From assembly GCF_000820515.1 (NCBI RefSeq), contig NZ_JXDG01000032.1:42442-106441 (forward strand): a stretch of 64,000 bases of DNA. The letters run 5' to 3'. Position numbers and translations under genes: made by a program. Below the pieces are notes generated by a model that was not told where the DNA came from, made no database searches, and saw only the letters and a list, made by a program, of their open reading frames with translations. Shown here piece by piece: positions 44,198 through 54,600 of the stretch (its first letter is position 1; each line of letters starts with the position of its first letter). This DNA is from Pseudomonas batumici. GTDB taxonomy: Bacteria; Pseudomonadota; Gammaproteobacteria; Pseudomonadales; Pseudomonadaceae.

Positions 44198-45297
44198 CGG
44201 GCATCCGCCTCGGCCCGGACCAGGGTCACGCTGGCCCCGTCACTGAGAAAGGCCCCGCCACTGCGAACGACCTGCGCCTGCTCCGTCAGGCCGCCGACGA
44301 TCTCCACCGCCCGCCCGCGTCGTCGCCCGACTTCCACACCCTGCTGGCTGACGTGCAGGTCCGGACCGAGCACGAACACGTAGGAGCGACCATCGCGCAG
44401 CACCACGGCGGTGTCCGGAACGGCCAACGCCGTGCTGGGCGCCAGTTCGATGCGGCCGCTGGCGTACATGCCCGCCCGCGCCGGGGTCCCGGCGGGCAAG
44501 GACACATAGACCAGCGCCCGGCTGGTCTTGCTGTCGAGCACCGGCGAGACCAGTCGCACCCGCCCTTCGACCTGCGCCCCACCCGGCAGCTCCAACTGGG
44601 TGGACTGACCGACCCGCACCCGCGGCAGTTGCCGTGCATCCAGCTCCGCCTGCCATTCGATACGGTCGGCACGGATCATCCGGAACAGTTCGGTGCCGGC
44701 CGCCACCACATCCCCGAGCAAGGCCTTGCGCGCGGAGATGAGCCCATCGTCCACCGCGACAATGCGGGTCTGCGTGAGCTTGATGCGGGTGCTGCGCAGG
44801 TCGGCGTTCGTCGCGGCCAGGTTGGCCTCGGCGGTCTGTACCTTGACCCGATACTCCTCCAGCTGCTGCTCCGACAAGGCCCCGCTCTGCCCGACCAGCG
44901 CCGCACGCCGCGCGTTGGAACGCGCTTCCTGCAATTGTGCACGGGCCTGGGCCACCGCAGCCTTCTGCTTGTTCTCTTCGGCCAGCACGCTGGCATCGGC
45001 CAGGGTGGCCAGTACCTGGCCCTTCTTCACCCGATCGCCGATATCGGCGTTCAGGCTGGCGATACGCAAACTGCCGGTTTCGGCACTGATCACCGCTTCC
45101 TGCCAGGGCGCCAGCGCGCCGCTGGCGACCAGCACCTGCGGCCAGTCTTCGCGGCGTGGCTGAACCGCCTCGACACTCAGGCTGGTGGCCGGCACGGGCG
45201 CGGCCGCCGGCACTGGTGCGGCGCGGCCGAAGAGCAGCCATCCCGAGAGTATCAGCGCGGCAACCGCCAGCAATCCATAGCCCAGAGCCGGTTTCAT
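44194..45297 (-). CDS. RND membrane fusion protein, PcoB/PseB-like
   Basis: A 367-residue periplasmic adaptor. An N-terminal helix (GYGLLAVAALILSGWLLFG) anchors it, with no lipobox Cys. The lipoyl half-motifs VISAETGSLRIASLNADIGDRVKKGQVLATL in two parts and TRIVAVDDGLISARKALLGDVV flank a 60-residue coiled hairpin rich in Ala/Arg/Gln. It links the RND pump to the outer-membrane factor; ATGA overlaps with both neighbours show one translationally coupled operon. Confidence 0.88.
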   Translation of the reverse strand: MKPALGYGLLAVAALILSGWLLFGRAAPVPAAAPVPATSLSVEAVQPRREDWPQVLVASGALAPWQEAVISAETGSLRIASLNADIGDRVKKGQVLATLADASVLAEENKQKAAVAQARAQLQEARSNARRAALVGQSGALSEQQLEEYRVKVQTAEANLAATNADLRSTRIKLTQTRIVAVDDGLISARKALLGDVVAAGTELFRMIRADRIEWQAELDARQLPRVRVGQSTQLELPGGAQVEGRVRLVSPVLDSKTSRALVYVSLPAGTPARAGMYASGRIELAPSTALAVPDTAVVLRDGRSYVFVLGPDLHVSQQGVEVGRRRGRAVEIVGGLTEQAQVVRSGGAFLSDGASVTLVRAEADAR

Positions 45298-46724
45298 GCC
45301 CCACCTCGCGTCGACGCCGCAGCGGCCAGCCCGTCGCGACCGTCCCGCCAGCCACCGCCCAGGGCCTTGTACAGCGCAATCCAGTAGCGCACCTGATTCT
45401 GCTGCAAGGTGATCAGTTCGATCTGCGCCGACAGCGCCGAGCGGCGGGCCAGCTCGCGATCGAGCAGACTGGCGTTGCCGGCGTGCCAGTTACGGTCGAT
45501 GGCCTGGAAATACTCCTGGTAACCCTCGGTGGCGCGCTGCGCATCGGCTTCCGAGCGCCGCGCCGCGTCCAGGCGCACCAGCGACTGCTCGACCTCCATC
45601 ACCGCCGTGCGCAGGGTCTGCCGATACGTCGCCAGGGCCGCGTCATAGCCGGCCCGGGCCGAGTCCACCGCGGCCCGCCGCTTGCCGCCATCGAACAACG
45701 GCACGCTCAACTGCGGGCCGAGGCTCCAGGTCCGGCTGTAGGCCCCCGAGGTGTTACCCACGGCAAAGGAGCCGACCAGGCCCAGGCTGGGCAGGCGATC
45801 GGCCTGGGCGGCGCCGATCCGCGCATTCGCCGCGGCCAGCTCGCGCTCGCTGGAGGCCAGGTCCGGACGCTGGCGCACCAGGTCGGTGGGAATTTCCCGG
45901 ACGTCCAGCAGCGCCGGCTCCGGCAGGCGCGCCGGGGTGTGGCCAAGCACCTCGCGCAGTTGTTCCTCACGGCTGCCGGTCAGGGCCACCAGGCTCTTGA
46001 GCAGCACATCGCAGGCACTTTGCTGATTGATCAGGGTCGCGCTGCTGGCGGCGGCGCTGGCATCGGTCAGCGCGGCGTCGGCGGAGGAAGTGAAACCGGC
46101 CTGGAAAGACAGGCGGGTCAGGCGTGCGGTCTGCTCCTGGGATTGCGCCTGGTCGCGGTAAGCGTTCACCAGCATCTGGCAACCGCGGTACTGCACGAAG
46201 TCATCGCCGACCTCGGCGGCCAGGGACACCCGGGCGTCATGCCAGTCATCGACCCGCGCCTCCAGCTGATTGCGCGAGGCTTCGTCATTGCGCCGCAGCT
46301 TGCCGAACAGATCCAGTTCCCAAGCGGCGTCGAGGGTGGCTCCGGAGGTGGTGCCGGTCTTGCCCAGCCCGCGCTGGCTGACGCCGGCCCGCGCCTTGGT
46401 CAGCCCGCCGTTGAGTTGCGGCCGCGCGTCGGCAACGCTGCCGTCCAGAGTCGCCCGGGCCTGGGCGATACGCGCCAGCGCCTGGTCCAGGGACGGGCTG
46501 TCCGCCTCGGCCAGACGCAGCAGGGTCGCCAGCGCCGGATCGTTGAACTGCTGCCACCAATCGTTCAAGCCCACCACCGAGGCGCCATGGGGCAGCGGCG
46601 CATACCACTGGCCGGGCACTGCCACTGCTGGCAAACGGTAGTCCGGTCCCAGCGTGCACCCGCCCAGCAGCGTCGCGAACAGCATCGGCAGCAGGCGGTG
46701 GGCAACGGGCTTGGCGATAGGCAT
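45294..46724 (-). CDS. RND outer-membrane efflux lipoprotein, PcoA/PseA-like
   Basis: A 476-residue NodT/OprM-type outer-membrane factor. The lipobox is LLPMLFATLLGGC with mature start TLGPDYRLPAVAVPGQW. Two OEP repeats are visible, the second with LVRQRPDLASSERELAAANARIGAAQADRLPSLGLVG in two parts. The ATG at 46724 gives the lipoprotein; an upstream in-frame start at 46850 adds 42 residues unlike a signal peptide. First gene of the RND operon, divergent from the aminotransferase. The 277-nt intergenic region shows no convincing lux box. Confidence 0.88.
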   Translation of the reverse strand: MPIAKPVAHRLLPMLFATLLGGCTLGPDYRLPAVAVPGQWYAPLPHGASVVGLNDWWQQFNDPALATLLRLAEADSPSLDQALARIAQARATLDGSVADARPQLNGGLTKARAGVSQRGLGKTGTTSGATLDAAWELDLFGKLRRNDEASRNQLEARVDDWHDARVSLAAEVGDDFVQYRGCQMLVNAYRDQAQSQEQTARLTRLSFQAGFTSSADAALTDASAAASSATLINQQSACDVLLKSLVALTGSREEQLREVLGHTPARLPEPALLDVREIPTDLVRQRPDLASSERELAAANARIGAAQADRLPSLGLVGSFAVGNTSGAYSRTWSLGPQLSVPLFDGGKRRAAVDSARAGYDAALATYRQTLRTAVMEVEQSLVRLDAARRSEADAQRATEGYQEYFQAIDRNWHAGNASLLDRELARRSALSAQIELITLQQNQVRYWIALYKALGGGWRDGRDGLAAAASTRGGA

Positions 46725-47001
46725 AACGCTCTCTGAGGCACCCTGAACACCGGGGCCCTGGAAAATGGGTAGACACGGGGTACCGCAGGGGGGACGACGG
46801 CGACAACAGAGATCTGCTCCCGCGTCATAAAGTCCTTTCGTGGCACGCATTTAACCCCAGCAGCGGCGGCCTGTCTGGCGTGGAAAACGGGGACATCCCG
46901 GGCGCGATAAAGTGGCGGTCGCCGCGGGGCTCTTCCAGAATCGGGCCCAGCTCGGAATGAGCAGCCAATGAATCCGCACCTGTGCCAATGAGTGATCGAC
47001 T

Positions 47002-48336
47002 ATGGAAGAGTTAAGTAATCTCAAGCAATTGGAGTCGAACGCGCGCACGTATGCGGCGACATTCCAGCGCCTGTTCGTCAGCGGCAAGGGCATGCGGGTC
47101 AAGGATGCCAACGGTCAGGAATACCTCGACTGCCTGTCGAATGCCGGCACCCTGGCATTGGGTCACAATCCACCGGTGGTGCGTGATGCGGTGATCGAAT
47201 TCCTCGCCAGCGATCACCTGCAGCAGGCGTTGGACCTGGCCACACCGGCCAAGCACGCGTTCGTCCAGGAACTGTTCACGACGCTGCCGGCCGGCCTGCG
47301 TGACCACAGCAAGATCCTGTTCTGCGGCCCCAGCGGCTCGGACGCCATCGAAGCGGCGATCAAGCTGGCCCGCCATTACACCCGGCGCTCGCCGCTGATG
47401 GCTTTCCATGGCGGTTACCATGGCATGACCGCCGGGGCGCTGTCGGCCATGGGCAACCTCAACCCCAAGGTCGGCCTGGTGACCCAGGGCACCCACTTCC
47501 TGCCGTTCCCCTACCGCTTTCGCTGCCCATTCGGTACCGATGGCGAGCACACCGATCGGCTCTCCATCGACTATATCCGTACCGTGCTCGGTGACCCTGA
47601 AAGCGGTGTACCCAAGCCGGCAGCGGTGGTGGTCGAGGTGGTCCAGGGCGAAGGCGGCTGCATCCCGGCCTCGGCCGAATGGCTCCGGGCCCTGCGCGAG
47701 ATCACCCGGGAGCAGGAAATCCTGCTGATCATCGACGAAGTGCAGACCGGACTGGGGCGTACCGGCAGCCTGTTCGCCATCGAACATGCCGGGATCACGC
47801 CGGATATTCTGGTGCTGTCCAAGGCCATCGGCGGTGGCTACCCGATGTCGGTGATCGTCTATGCCGAGCACCTGGATACCTGGGGCCCGGGCATGCATGC
47901 CGGAACCTTCCGCGGCAACCAGGTGGCCATGGTCGCCGGGGCGGCGACCATGCGCTACATCAAGGAGCACGACCTGGCGGCCCAGGCTGCGCGCCGCGGT
48001 GAGCAGTTGCAAAGCGGGTTGGAGGATATTGCCCGGCACTTCCCGTTCATCGGCGACGTCCGCGGGCGCGGCCTGATGCTCGGGGTGGAAATCGTCAAGC
48101 CGGGCAGCGGCTCGCGTCCGGGGCTGGGGGATGGCGCGCGGGCACGGGCGATCAAGCTGGAATGCTTCGACAACGGCATGATGATCGAGACCGGTGGGCG
48201 TCATAGCGCAGTCTTGCGCTTCCTGCCGCCGCTGACCATTACCGAGTCGGAAGTCGGCATGGTCCTCGATCGCTTCGAACAGGCCCTCAAGCGCAGCAGC
48301 GCGGCACGGGTTTCCAGCGTCAGCGCAGTAGGCTGA
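47002..48336 (+). CDS. dat: Diaminobutyrate-2-oxoglutarate aminotransferase (class III, PLP)
   Basis: A 444-residue class III aminotransferase. PLP-binding features are GPSGSDAIEAAIKLARHYT (phosphate loop), FHGGYHGMTAGALSAMG, IIDEVQTGLGRTGSLFA with the PLP-ring Asp245, and the Schiff-base Lys274 in LVLSKAIGGGYPM. The family pattern matches 2,4-diaminobutyrate aminotransferases, which make Dab from aspartate semialdehyde and glutamate. The neighbouring NRPS has a Dab-specific adenylation domain, which supports the assignment. It is divergent from the RND operon. A GC-rich terminator follows. Confidence 0.85.
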   Translation: MEELSNLKQLESNARTYAATFQRLFVSGKGMRVKDANGQEYLDCLSNAGTLALGHNPPVVRDAVIEFLASDHLQQALDLATPAKHAFVQELFTTLPAGLRDHSKILFCGPSGSDAIEAAIKLARHYTRRSPLMAFHGGYHGMTAGALSAMGNLNPKVGLVTQGTHFLPFPYRFRCPFGTDGEHTDRLSIDYIRTVLGDPESGVPKPAAVVVEVVQGEGGCIPASAEWLRALREITREQEILLIIDEVQTGLGRTGSLFAIEHAGITPDILVLSKAIGGGYPMSVIVYAEHLDTWGPGMHAGTFRGNQVAMVAGAATMRYIKEHDLAAQAARRGEQLQSGLEDIARHFPFIGDVRGRGLMLGVEIVKPGSGSRPGLGDGARARAIKLECFDNGMMIETGGRHSAVLRFLPPLTITESEVGMVLDRFEQALKRSSAARVSSVSAVG

Positions 48337-48399
48337 AAGCACGAATGCGCGCAGCCTGGCAGGCTTGCGCGCATTGGGTGTGAGGAACACAGTTGCTAC

Positions 48400-48424
48400 A
48401 AGGGCCCTTACGGGCCCTTCTTTT
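48400..48424 (+). terminator. Rho-independent terminator after dat
   Basis: AAGGGCCC (48400-48407) pairs with GGGCCCTT (48412-48419) around a TTAC loop, followed by CTTTT. It lies 63 nt after the dat stop and directly abuts the convergent macB stop. Confidence 0.75.
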
Positions 48425-50385
48425 CAATCCCGCGCCAGCGCCTCGATCGGATCAAGCCGGGCGGCATTGCGCGCCGGCACGAAGCCGAAGACGATACCGA
48501 TCAGCGTCGAGCAGATGAACGCGGTGACAATCGAGCCCACCGAGAACACCATCTGCCATTCCTTGACCAGCAGCGAGAACACATAGCCGATACCGAACGA
48601 CAGGGTAATGCCGATCACCCCGCCGATCAGGCAGACCATCACCGCCTCCACCAGGAACTGCTGGCGGATATCCGACTGACGTGCACCGACGGCCATGCGA
48701 ATGCCGATCTCCCGGGTCCGCTCGGTCACCGACACCAGCATGATATTCATCACCCCGATGCCCCCCACCGCCAGCGAGATCACCGCGATCAAGGACAACA
48801 GCAAGGCCAGCGACTGACTGGTCTTCTGCACCGTCTGCATCACGCTGTCGAGGTTGTAGGTGAAGAAGTCCTTGGTCCCGTGGCGCTTTTCCAACAGCTT
48901 GCTGACGTTATCCTCGACCACCTTGCTCGGCTGGCCGTCCTTGATCCGCACCGTGATGCTGTCCAGAAAGCGCTGGCCCAGCACGCGGCCGGCGGCGGTT
49001 TCGTAGGGCATCCAGATATTCAGGTTCTTGCTGGTATTGAAGATGTTCTTCTTGTCCTCGGTCACGCCGATCACCGTACACGGCAGGTTATCCACCAGGA
49101 TCACCTGGCCCAGCGGGTCCACCGTCGGGCCGAACAGGCGGATGCGGGTGTTGTAGTCGATCACCACCACCTGCGCCTGGCGCCTGGCGTCGTCCTTGGT
49201 GAACGACACCCCCGAGCCCATCTTGGTGCCCCGCACCTGGAAGTAACTCGGGCTGACCCCACTGACCGTCGCCGTCACATCGAGGTTGCGGTAGCGCACC
49301 AACAGGTTGCGCCCGATGTTCGGCGAAGCACTGTCGATATAGTACAAGCCGCTCAAGGCCGCGACATCGGACAGTGCCAGGGTCTCGATGGACCCCGATT
49401 TGTTGTCGCCAAAGTCGCTGCCGGGGAAGATCTCGATGGTGTTGCTGCCGATGGCCTGGATGTCCTTGAGCACGTAACGCTTGGCCCCTTCGCCAATGGC
49501 CACGATCGACACCACCGAAGTGATACCGATAATGATCCCGAGCATGGTCAGCAAGGTGCGCATGCGGTGCGAGATCAGCGCCACCCAGGCCATCACGAAG
49601 GCTTCCTGGAACAACGCCAGGCCCGCCATCAGGCGATTGCCCTGTTTCGGCTTGGACGGCAGGCGCTGGGTCGCTTTTTCGTTGACCTCCGGGCGATTGG
49701 CGTTGACCCGGTCGCTGACGATCTCGCCGTCACGCATCTGGATGATGCGCTCGGCATGGGCCGCCACCTTGTCATCGTGGGTGACCAGGATCACCGTGTG
49801 CCCGGCGCTGTTGAGCTCCAGCAGGATCTTCATCACCTCCTTGCCGCTGACGCTGTCCAGGGCCCCGGTGGGTTCGTCGGCGAGGATGATCTCGCCGCCA
49901 TTCATCAGCGCCCGGGCAATACTGACCCGTTGTTGCTGGCCGCCCGACAGTTGGCTGGGCCGATGGCCCAGGTGTCCTGCCAGGCCCAGGCGCGCCAACA
50001 GCTCCTGGGCACGGCTGTAGCGCTTGCTTTCGCCGGTGCCGGCATAGACCGCCGGCATCTCGACGTTGTGGGTCGCCCCCAGGTGCGGCAACAGGTGATA
50101 GCGCTGGAAAATGAAGCCGAAGTGATCGCGGCGCAACTCCGCCAGCTCGTCGTCGCTCAGGGTACTGGTTTCACGCCCGTCGACCTTGTAGCTGCCGCTG
50201 TTGGCGTGATCCAGGCAACCCAGCACGTTCATCAGGGTCGACTTGCCGGAGCCCGAGGCACCGGTAATCGCCACCAGCTCACCGGCATTGATCGTCAGGT
50301 TGATGTCATTGAGCGCGATGAAATCCTTCTCACCGGCGACGAAACGCCGGGTAATGCCCTTGAGTTCCAGCAGGGGTCGGCTCAT
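48424..50385 (-). CDS. macB: MacB-type ABC exporter (ATPase-permease fusion)
   Basis: A 653-residue MacB protein. The N-terminal ATPase carries Walker A GASGSGKST (residues 42-50), signature LSGGQQQR, Walker B EIILADEPTGALD and the switch LVTHDDKVA. Four helices follow (about 270-295, then 525-645), flanking a large periplasmic domain, with LAVGGIGVMNIMLVSVTERTREIGIRMAVGAR in two parts as the FtsX-type core. It works with MacA and TolC to move peptides and lipopeptides from the periplasm to the outside. It starts 2 nt after the macA stop. In CLP producers PleB/CrpE-like proteins occupy this slot. Confidence 0.93.
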   Translation of the reverse strand: MSRPLLELKGITRRFVAGEKDFIALNDINLTINAGELVAITGASGSGKSTLMNVLGCLDHANSGSYKVDGRETSTLSDDELAELRRDHFGFIFQRYHLLPHLGATHNVEMPAVYAGTGESKRYSRAQELLARLGLAGHLGHRPSQLSGGQQQRVSIARALMNGGEIILADEPTGALDSVSGKEVMKILLELNSAGHTVILVTHDDKVAAHAERIIQMRDGEIVSDRVNANRPEVNEKATQRLPSKPKQGNRLMAGLALFQEAFVMAWVALISHRMRTLLTMLGIIIGITSVVSIVAIGEGAKRYVLKDIQAIGSNTIEIFPGSDFGDNKSGSIETLALSDVAALSGLYYIDSASPNIGRNLLVRYRNLDVTATVSGVSPSYFQVRGTKMGSGVSFTKDDARRQAQVVVIDYNTRIRLFGPTVDPLGQVILVDNLPCTVIGVTEDKKNIFNTSKNLNIWMPYETAAGRVLGQRFLDSITVRIKDGQPSKVVEDNVSKLLEKRHGTKDFFTYNLDSVMQTVQKTSQSLALLLSLIAVISLAVGGIGVMNIMLVSVTERTREIGIRMAVGARQSDIRQQFLVEAVMVCLIGGVIGITLSFGIGYVFSLLVKEWQMVFSVGSIVTAFICSTLIGIVFGFVPARNAARLDPIEALARD

Positions 50386-50387
50386 GG

Positions 50388-51545
50388 TCAGGCTCCCGCT
50401 ACCGCAGGCGTCGCCGACGGCTCGCCGATCACCACCTTGTCACCCTCGGCCAGGCCGCTCTTGATCTCGACCCGGACATTGTTGTTGATACCGGTCTGCA
50501 CATTGCGGATCTGCGCCTGGCCCTGATCATCCACCACCCGTACCGGGAATGTACCGTCCTGGTTCTTGTCACCCAGGGCCGCGACCGGCACCGTCAGCAC
50601 GGTCTTGGCCTGGTCACGGACGATATGCACCTGGGCGGTCATGGAAATGCGCAGGCGGTGATCCGGGTTCGGCACATCGAACAGGGCGTTGTAGAACACC
50701 GCGGTGTTCTGCTTGCTGGCGCTGGTGGCCTGGGCATCCAGGAAGTTCTGCGGCGCCGGCTCAGTGCCGCGCAGCTTGGCGTAATAACGTTTGTCGGCAT
50801 CCCCGAGGATGGTGAAATACACTTCCTGACCCGGGACGATATGAATCACGTCGGCCTCGGAGACCTGGGCCTTGATGGTCATGGTGTCCAGGTCGGCGAG
50901 CTTGAGAATGACCGGCGTCAGTTGGCTGGCGATCACGGTCTGGCCTTCCTGGGTCACGATACCCACCACGTCACCACTGATGGGCGCGACGATGCGGGTG
51001 TAGCCCAGGTTGACCCGGGCGGTCTCGACCTGGATCCGCGCGTCCCTGACCTGCGCCTCCAGCGACAGCAGGTTGGCACCCTTGACCTCGAAGTTCGATT
51101 GCGCGGTCTCGAAGTCCTGCTTGGAAATCGCGTCATCCAGCCGCAGCAGCTTGTAGCGCTCGTAGGTGGCCTTGGCATCCTTGAGTTGCGAGGCGGCCGC
51201 CTGTTTCTGCGCGATCAGGTTCTCTTCGTTGACCTGCGCCTGGCGCAGGGCATTCTGCAACACCACCGGATCGATTTCCGCCAGCCACTGGCCCTGTTTG
51301 ACCTTGTCGCCCAGCTTGACCTTCAGCGACTTGAGCTGGCCCGAGACCTGCGCGCCGACATCGACCTGCTTGATACCTTGCAGGACCCCACTGGCCAGCA
51401 CGGAATTCTCGATATCCGCGCGTTCGACCTTGGCGGTCAGGTACTCCGGCGGCTTTGCCGGCGCCTGCATGCTGTAGAAAATGATCGCCGCCAGGACCAG
51501 CAGCACCACCACTATTACCACTTTGCGAAACTTCAACTTTTTCAT
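50388..51545 (-). CDS. macA: MacA-type periplasmic adaptor
   Basis: A 385-residue adaptor. The N-terminal helix (VVIVVVLLVLAAIIFYSMQ, about 8-26) anchors it. The lipoyl half-motifs VLASGVLQGIKQVDVGAQVSGQLKSLKVKLGDKVKQGQWLAEID in three parts and TRIVAPISGDVVGIVTQEGQTV flank a long coiled-coil hairpin (about 90-175). The start ATG 51545 gives the normal N terminus; no strong ribosome binding site is seen, but it follows the NRPS stop by 64 nt and is likely co-transcribed. It couples MacB to an outer-membrane TolC-like protein. Confidence 0.92.
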   Translation of the reverse strand: MKKLKFRKVVIVVVLLVLAAIIFYSMQAPAKPPEYLTAKVERADIENSVLASGVLQGIKQVDVGAQVSGQLKSLKVKLGDKVKQGQWLAEIDPVVLQNALRQAQVNEENLIAQKQAAASQLKDAKATYERYKLLRLDDAISKQDFETAQSNFEVKGANLLSLEAQVRDARIQVETARVNLGYTRIVAPISGDVVGIVTQEGQTVIASQLTPVILKLADLDTMTIKAQVSEADVIHIVPGQEVYFTILGDADKRYYAKLRGTEPAPQNFLDAQATSASKQNTAVFYNALFDVPNPDHRLRISMTAQVHIVRDQAKTVLTVPVAALGDKNQDGTFPVRVVDDQGQAQIRNVQTGINNNVRVEIKSGLAEGDKVVIGEPSATPAVAGA

Positions 51546-51609
51546 AGAAAGCCACGAATGTGTTGAGGGTTGACCCGACGGACCCGCCGCCGGGCTTGAA
51601 GAAACCGCG

Positions 51610-54600
51610 TTATTGGTGGGATCGCCACCAACTCGCCAGATGCTGCACATGGGGCGCCTTGAGAATGGTGAAATGGTTGCCCGGCCCACGCCAGACGCTG
51701 AGATCCGGTGCACAACGGCGCCAACCGGCGACCATCGACTGCTGCTCGCGCTGGTTGCCCGCCGCGTCCAGCACCGGGTCGTCGGCCAACACCAGGCGAA
51801 CCGGCCCGGTGTAGATCGACGACGGTTGATAACGGGTACGCAAGGCCGTACCGAAGGCCCGTGCTGGCCCACGCATCGAGTCAGCCGCCGAACGCTGCGG
51901 CAACAACCCGGCCCGCACCATCCCGGCATGCAGCAAGCGCAGCTGGCCGGCGTCGTCCTGCGCCGCGAAGGCGGCCTGGTCGACCTCCATCGACTTGCCG
52001 GCAGCCAGTTGCATGGTCTCGATCAGGCGCTCCAACACGCCCATCGCCGTATAAGGTTTACCCACCACGCCGTTGCCCCCCGGCGACTCGCTGTCGATCA
52101 AGGTCAGCGAAGCCACTTCGCGACCGCGGGCCGTCAGGCGCAAGGCCATTTCGAAGACTACCCAGCCGCCGAAGGAGTGACCGAGCAGATGCACCGGCCC
52201 TTCGGGATGAACGCTGTCGATCGCCTGCAGATAGGCCTCGGCGGCGGTCTCCACCAGGCTGTACGGCACCGTACGACCATCCAGCCCGCGCGGTTGCAGA
52301 CCATGGATCGGCCAGTGCGGACCGAACGCATCGGTCAGGCCGATAAAGCCCGTGACACTGTCGCCGGCCCCCGGGACGCAGAACACCGGCGTGTGATCGC
52401 CGCGTCCGCCCTGGATCGTCAGCAACGGCTGGTGGGCAACGCGGGTCGGCAAGGGACGACCGGCCAGACCGGCCAACGCCGTATTGATCGCCTGCCCAAG
52501 ACCTTCGATATGCGGCGCCTGCATCAGGCTCCGGTGATCACCCGGCACCTTGATGCTGTGCAACTGGCTCAGCGGCAGCACCTCGTCCCAACCCAGGTAG
52601 CCGCTGTGGGCCAGTGCGTCATGGGCCCGCTCGCTGGCGGTGAACAGATGCACCGGCACGCTGTTGGCGTACACCGTGTAATGAGCCTGGGCGTGACCGT
52701 GGGCGACTTCGCGATCCAGGTACTGCCAAAGATCGAGGGTCCCGGAGACATCGAGTTCCGGTGGCATCACGCCCTGTTCGCGGCAGCGTTGTAGCAGACC
52801 CTCGAAATCGAAGGACTGGAGTTCTGCACGCAGCCCTTCAAGCAGCGCCAGGGGATTCGCACCCTCGGCGTGGCCAGTCCAGAACCGCTCGCAGTGCTCC
52901 AGCAGATGCTGTTTGTGCGCGCTGTCCGGATTCCAGCGGGCCCGGCCCTGATCCACCAGGCGTGGCAGATAGGTGTCGATCAGGCCGACGAACTCCACTT
53001 CCTCGTCGAGGCCAACCAGCTGGATGGCGATCTCATAGGCCAGCACCCCGCCGAACGACCAGCCGGCCAGACGATAAGGCCCTTGCGGCTGGACCTTGCG
53101 CATCAGGTTCAGCAAACGGGTCGCCAGGCATTCCATGGTCTGCAACTGCGTCTGCCCGAGAGCCACGCCAGGCAGGCCGTAGACTGGGATATCGCTGTCG
53201 ATATGCTGCCCCAGGGTCGGGAAGTACAGGTCCAGGCCGGTGAACTCGTGGACCAGGAACAACGGACGCTGGCTCCCCGTGGTGCGCACCGGCACCAGTT
53301 GCTCGTCCGAGCGGGCCTCGGCCGTGCGGTTCTCCAGCAGCGCAGCCAACGCGGCGACACTGGTGTGTTGGAACAGCTCGGCCAACGACACCGGCAACCC
53401 GGCCAGGGCCAGTTGGCTGACCAGCCGTACCGCCAGCAGAGAATGACCGCCCAGGGCGAAGAAACTGTCATGACGCCCGATCCGTTCCAGGTCGAGCACC
53501 TCGGCCCAGACCTGCGCCAGACGATGCTCCAGATCGCCGTGCGGCGCCTCGAAAGCGTGGGTGGCGAACCGCTCCGCCTCCGGTGCCGGCAGTGCCCGCA
53601 CATCGACCTTGCCGTTGAGCGTCAGGGGCAAGGCATCCAGGCGCATGCAGATACCCGGGACCATGTATTCCGGCAAGTCGGCGGCCAGTTGCGCCCGCAG
53701 GGCTTCGGACTCCGGTGCTTCGCCGTCGGGTTGCACGGTGTAATAAGCCACCAGGTACTTGTCGCCCGGGCTGTCCTCGCGCGCCACCACCACGGCGTTG
53801 CGCACCCCGGCGCAGTGATGCAGGCAGGTTTCGATTTCCCCCAATTCCACGCGGAAACCACGGATCTTCACCTGGCCATCGTTGCGCGCCAGATACTCGA
53901 GGTTGCCGTCCGGCAGCCAGCGCGCCAGGTCACCGGTGCGATAGAGCCGGCCGCCGAGATGCTCGGTGAACGGGTCGTCGCTGAAGCGTTCGGCGGTCAG
54001 TTCCGGCCGGTTCAGGTACCCCAGCGCCACTCCGGCGCCGCCGATATACATCTCGCCGACCACGCCCACCGGTACCGGCTCGCGCCGGGCGTTGAGCACA
54101 TAGATGCGCACGTTGGCGTTGGGCTGGCCGATCGGCAGGCCGAGGGTACCCGGCAGCACGTCGAACACCTCGTACCGGCTGGCGCAGGTGGTGGCCTCGG
54201 TCGGCCCGTAGCCGTTGAACAGGCGCACTGCTGACGAATGCTCGCGCACCCGTCGGAACGACGCCGGATCAGCCCGCTCACCGCCGCACATCACCATGCG
54301 CAAGCGCGCCAGTGCGGCCGGAATCAACCCTGCATACAAGTTGAACAACGCGGTGGAGATGATCAGCACCGTCACCTCGTTGCGCCCCAGCAACTCGGCG
54401 AAGGCCTGGGGCTCAAGCAGCACCTGATGCTCGACAATCACCGACTGCCCACCATTGAGCAAAGCCCCCCAGATTTCCGGACTGCTGGCATCGAACGCCG
54501 GGTTGGAGGAGAAGGCCACGCGATCCTCGGGGGAGAAATCGTAGTAGCCATTGTCCTGGACCAGGCGTGCGAGACCGTTGTGGCTGACGATCACGCCCTT

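Noticed and set aside
42719..44383. Plus-strand open frame opposite the RND pump
   Set aside because: Antisense shadow of a gene with complete RND motifs; composition is His/Gln/Arg-rich without domains.
46725..47001. Possible lux box between the RND operon and dat
   Set aside because: Only a half-site-like ACCTG is present and no dyad partner is found at the right distance.
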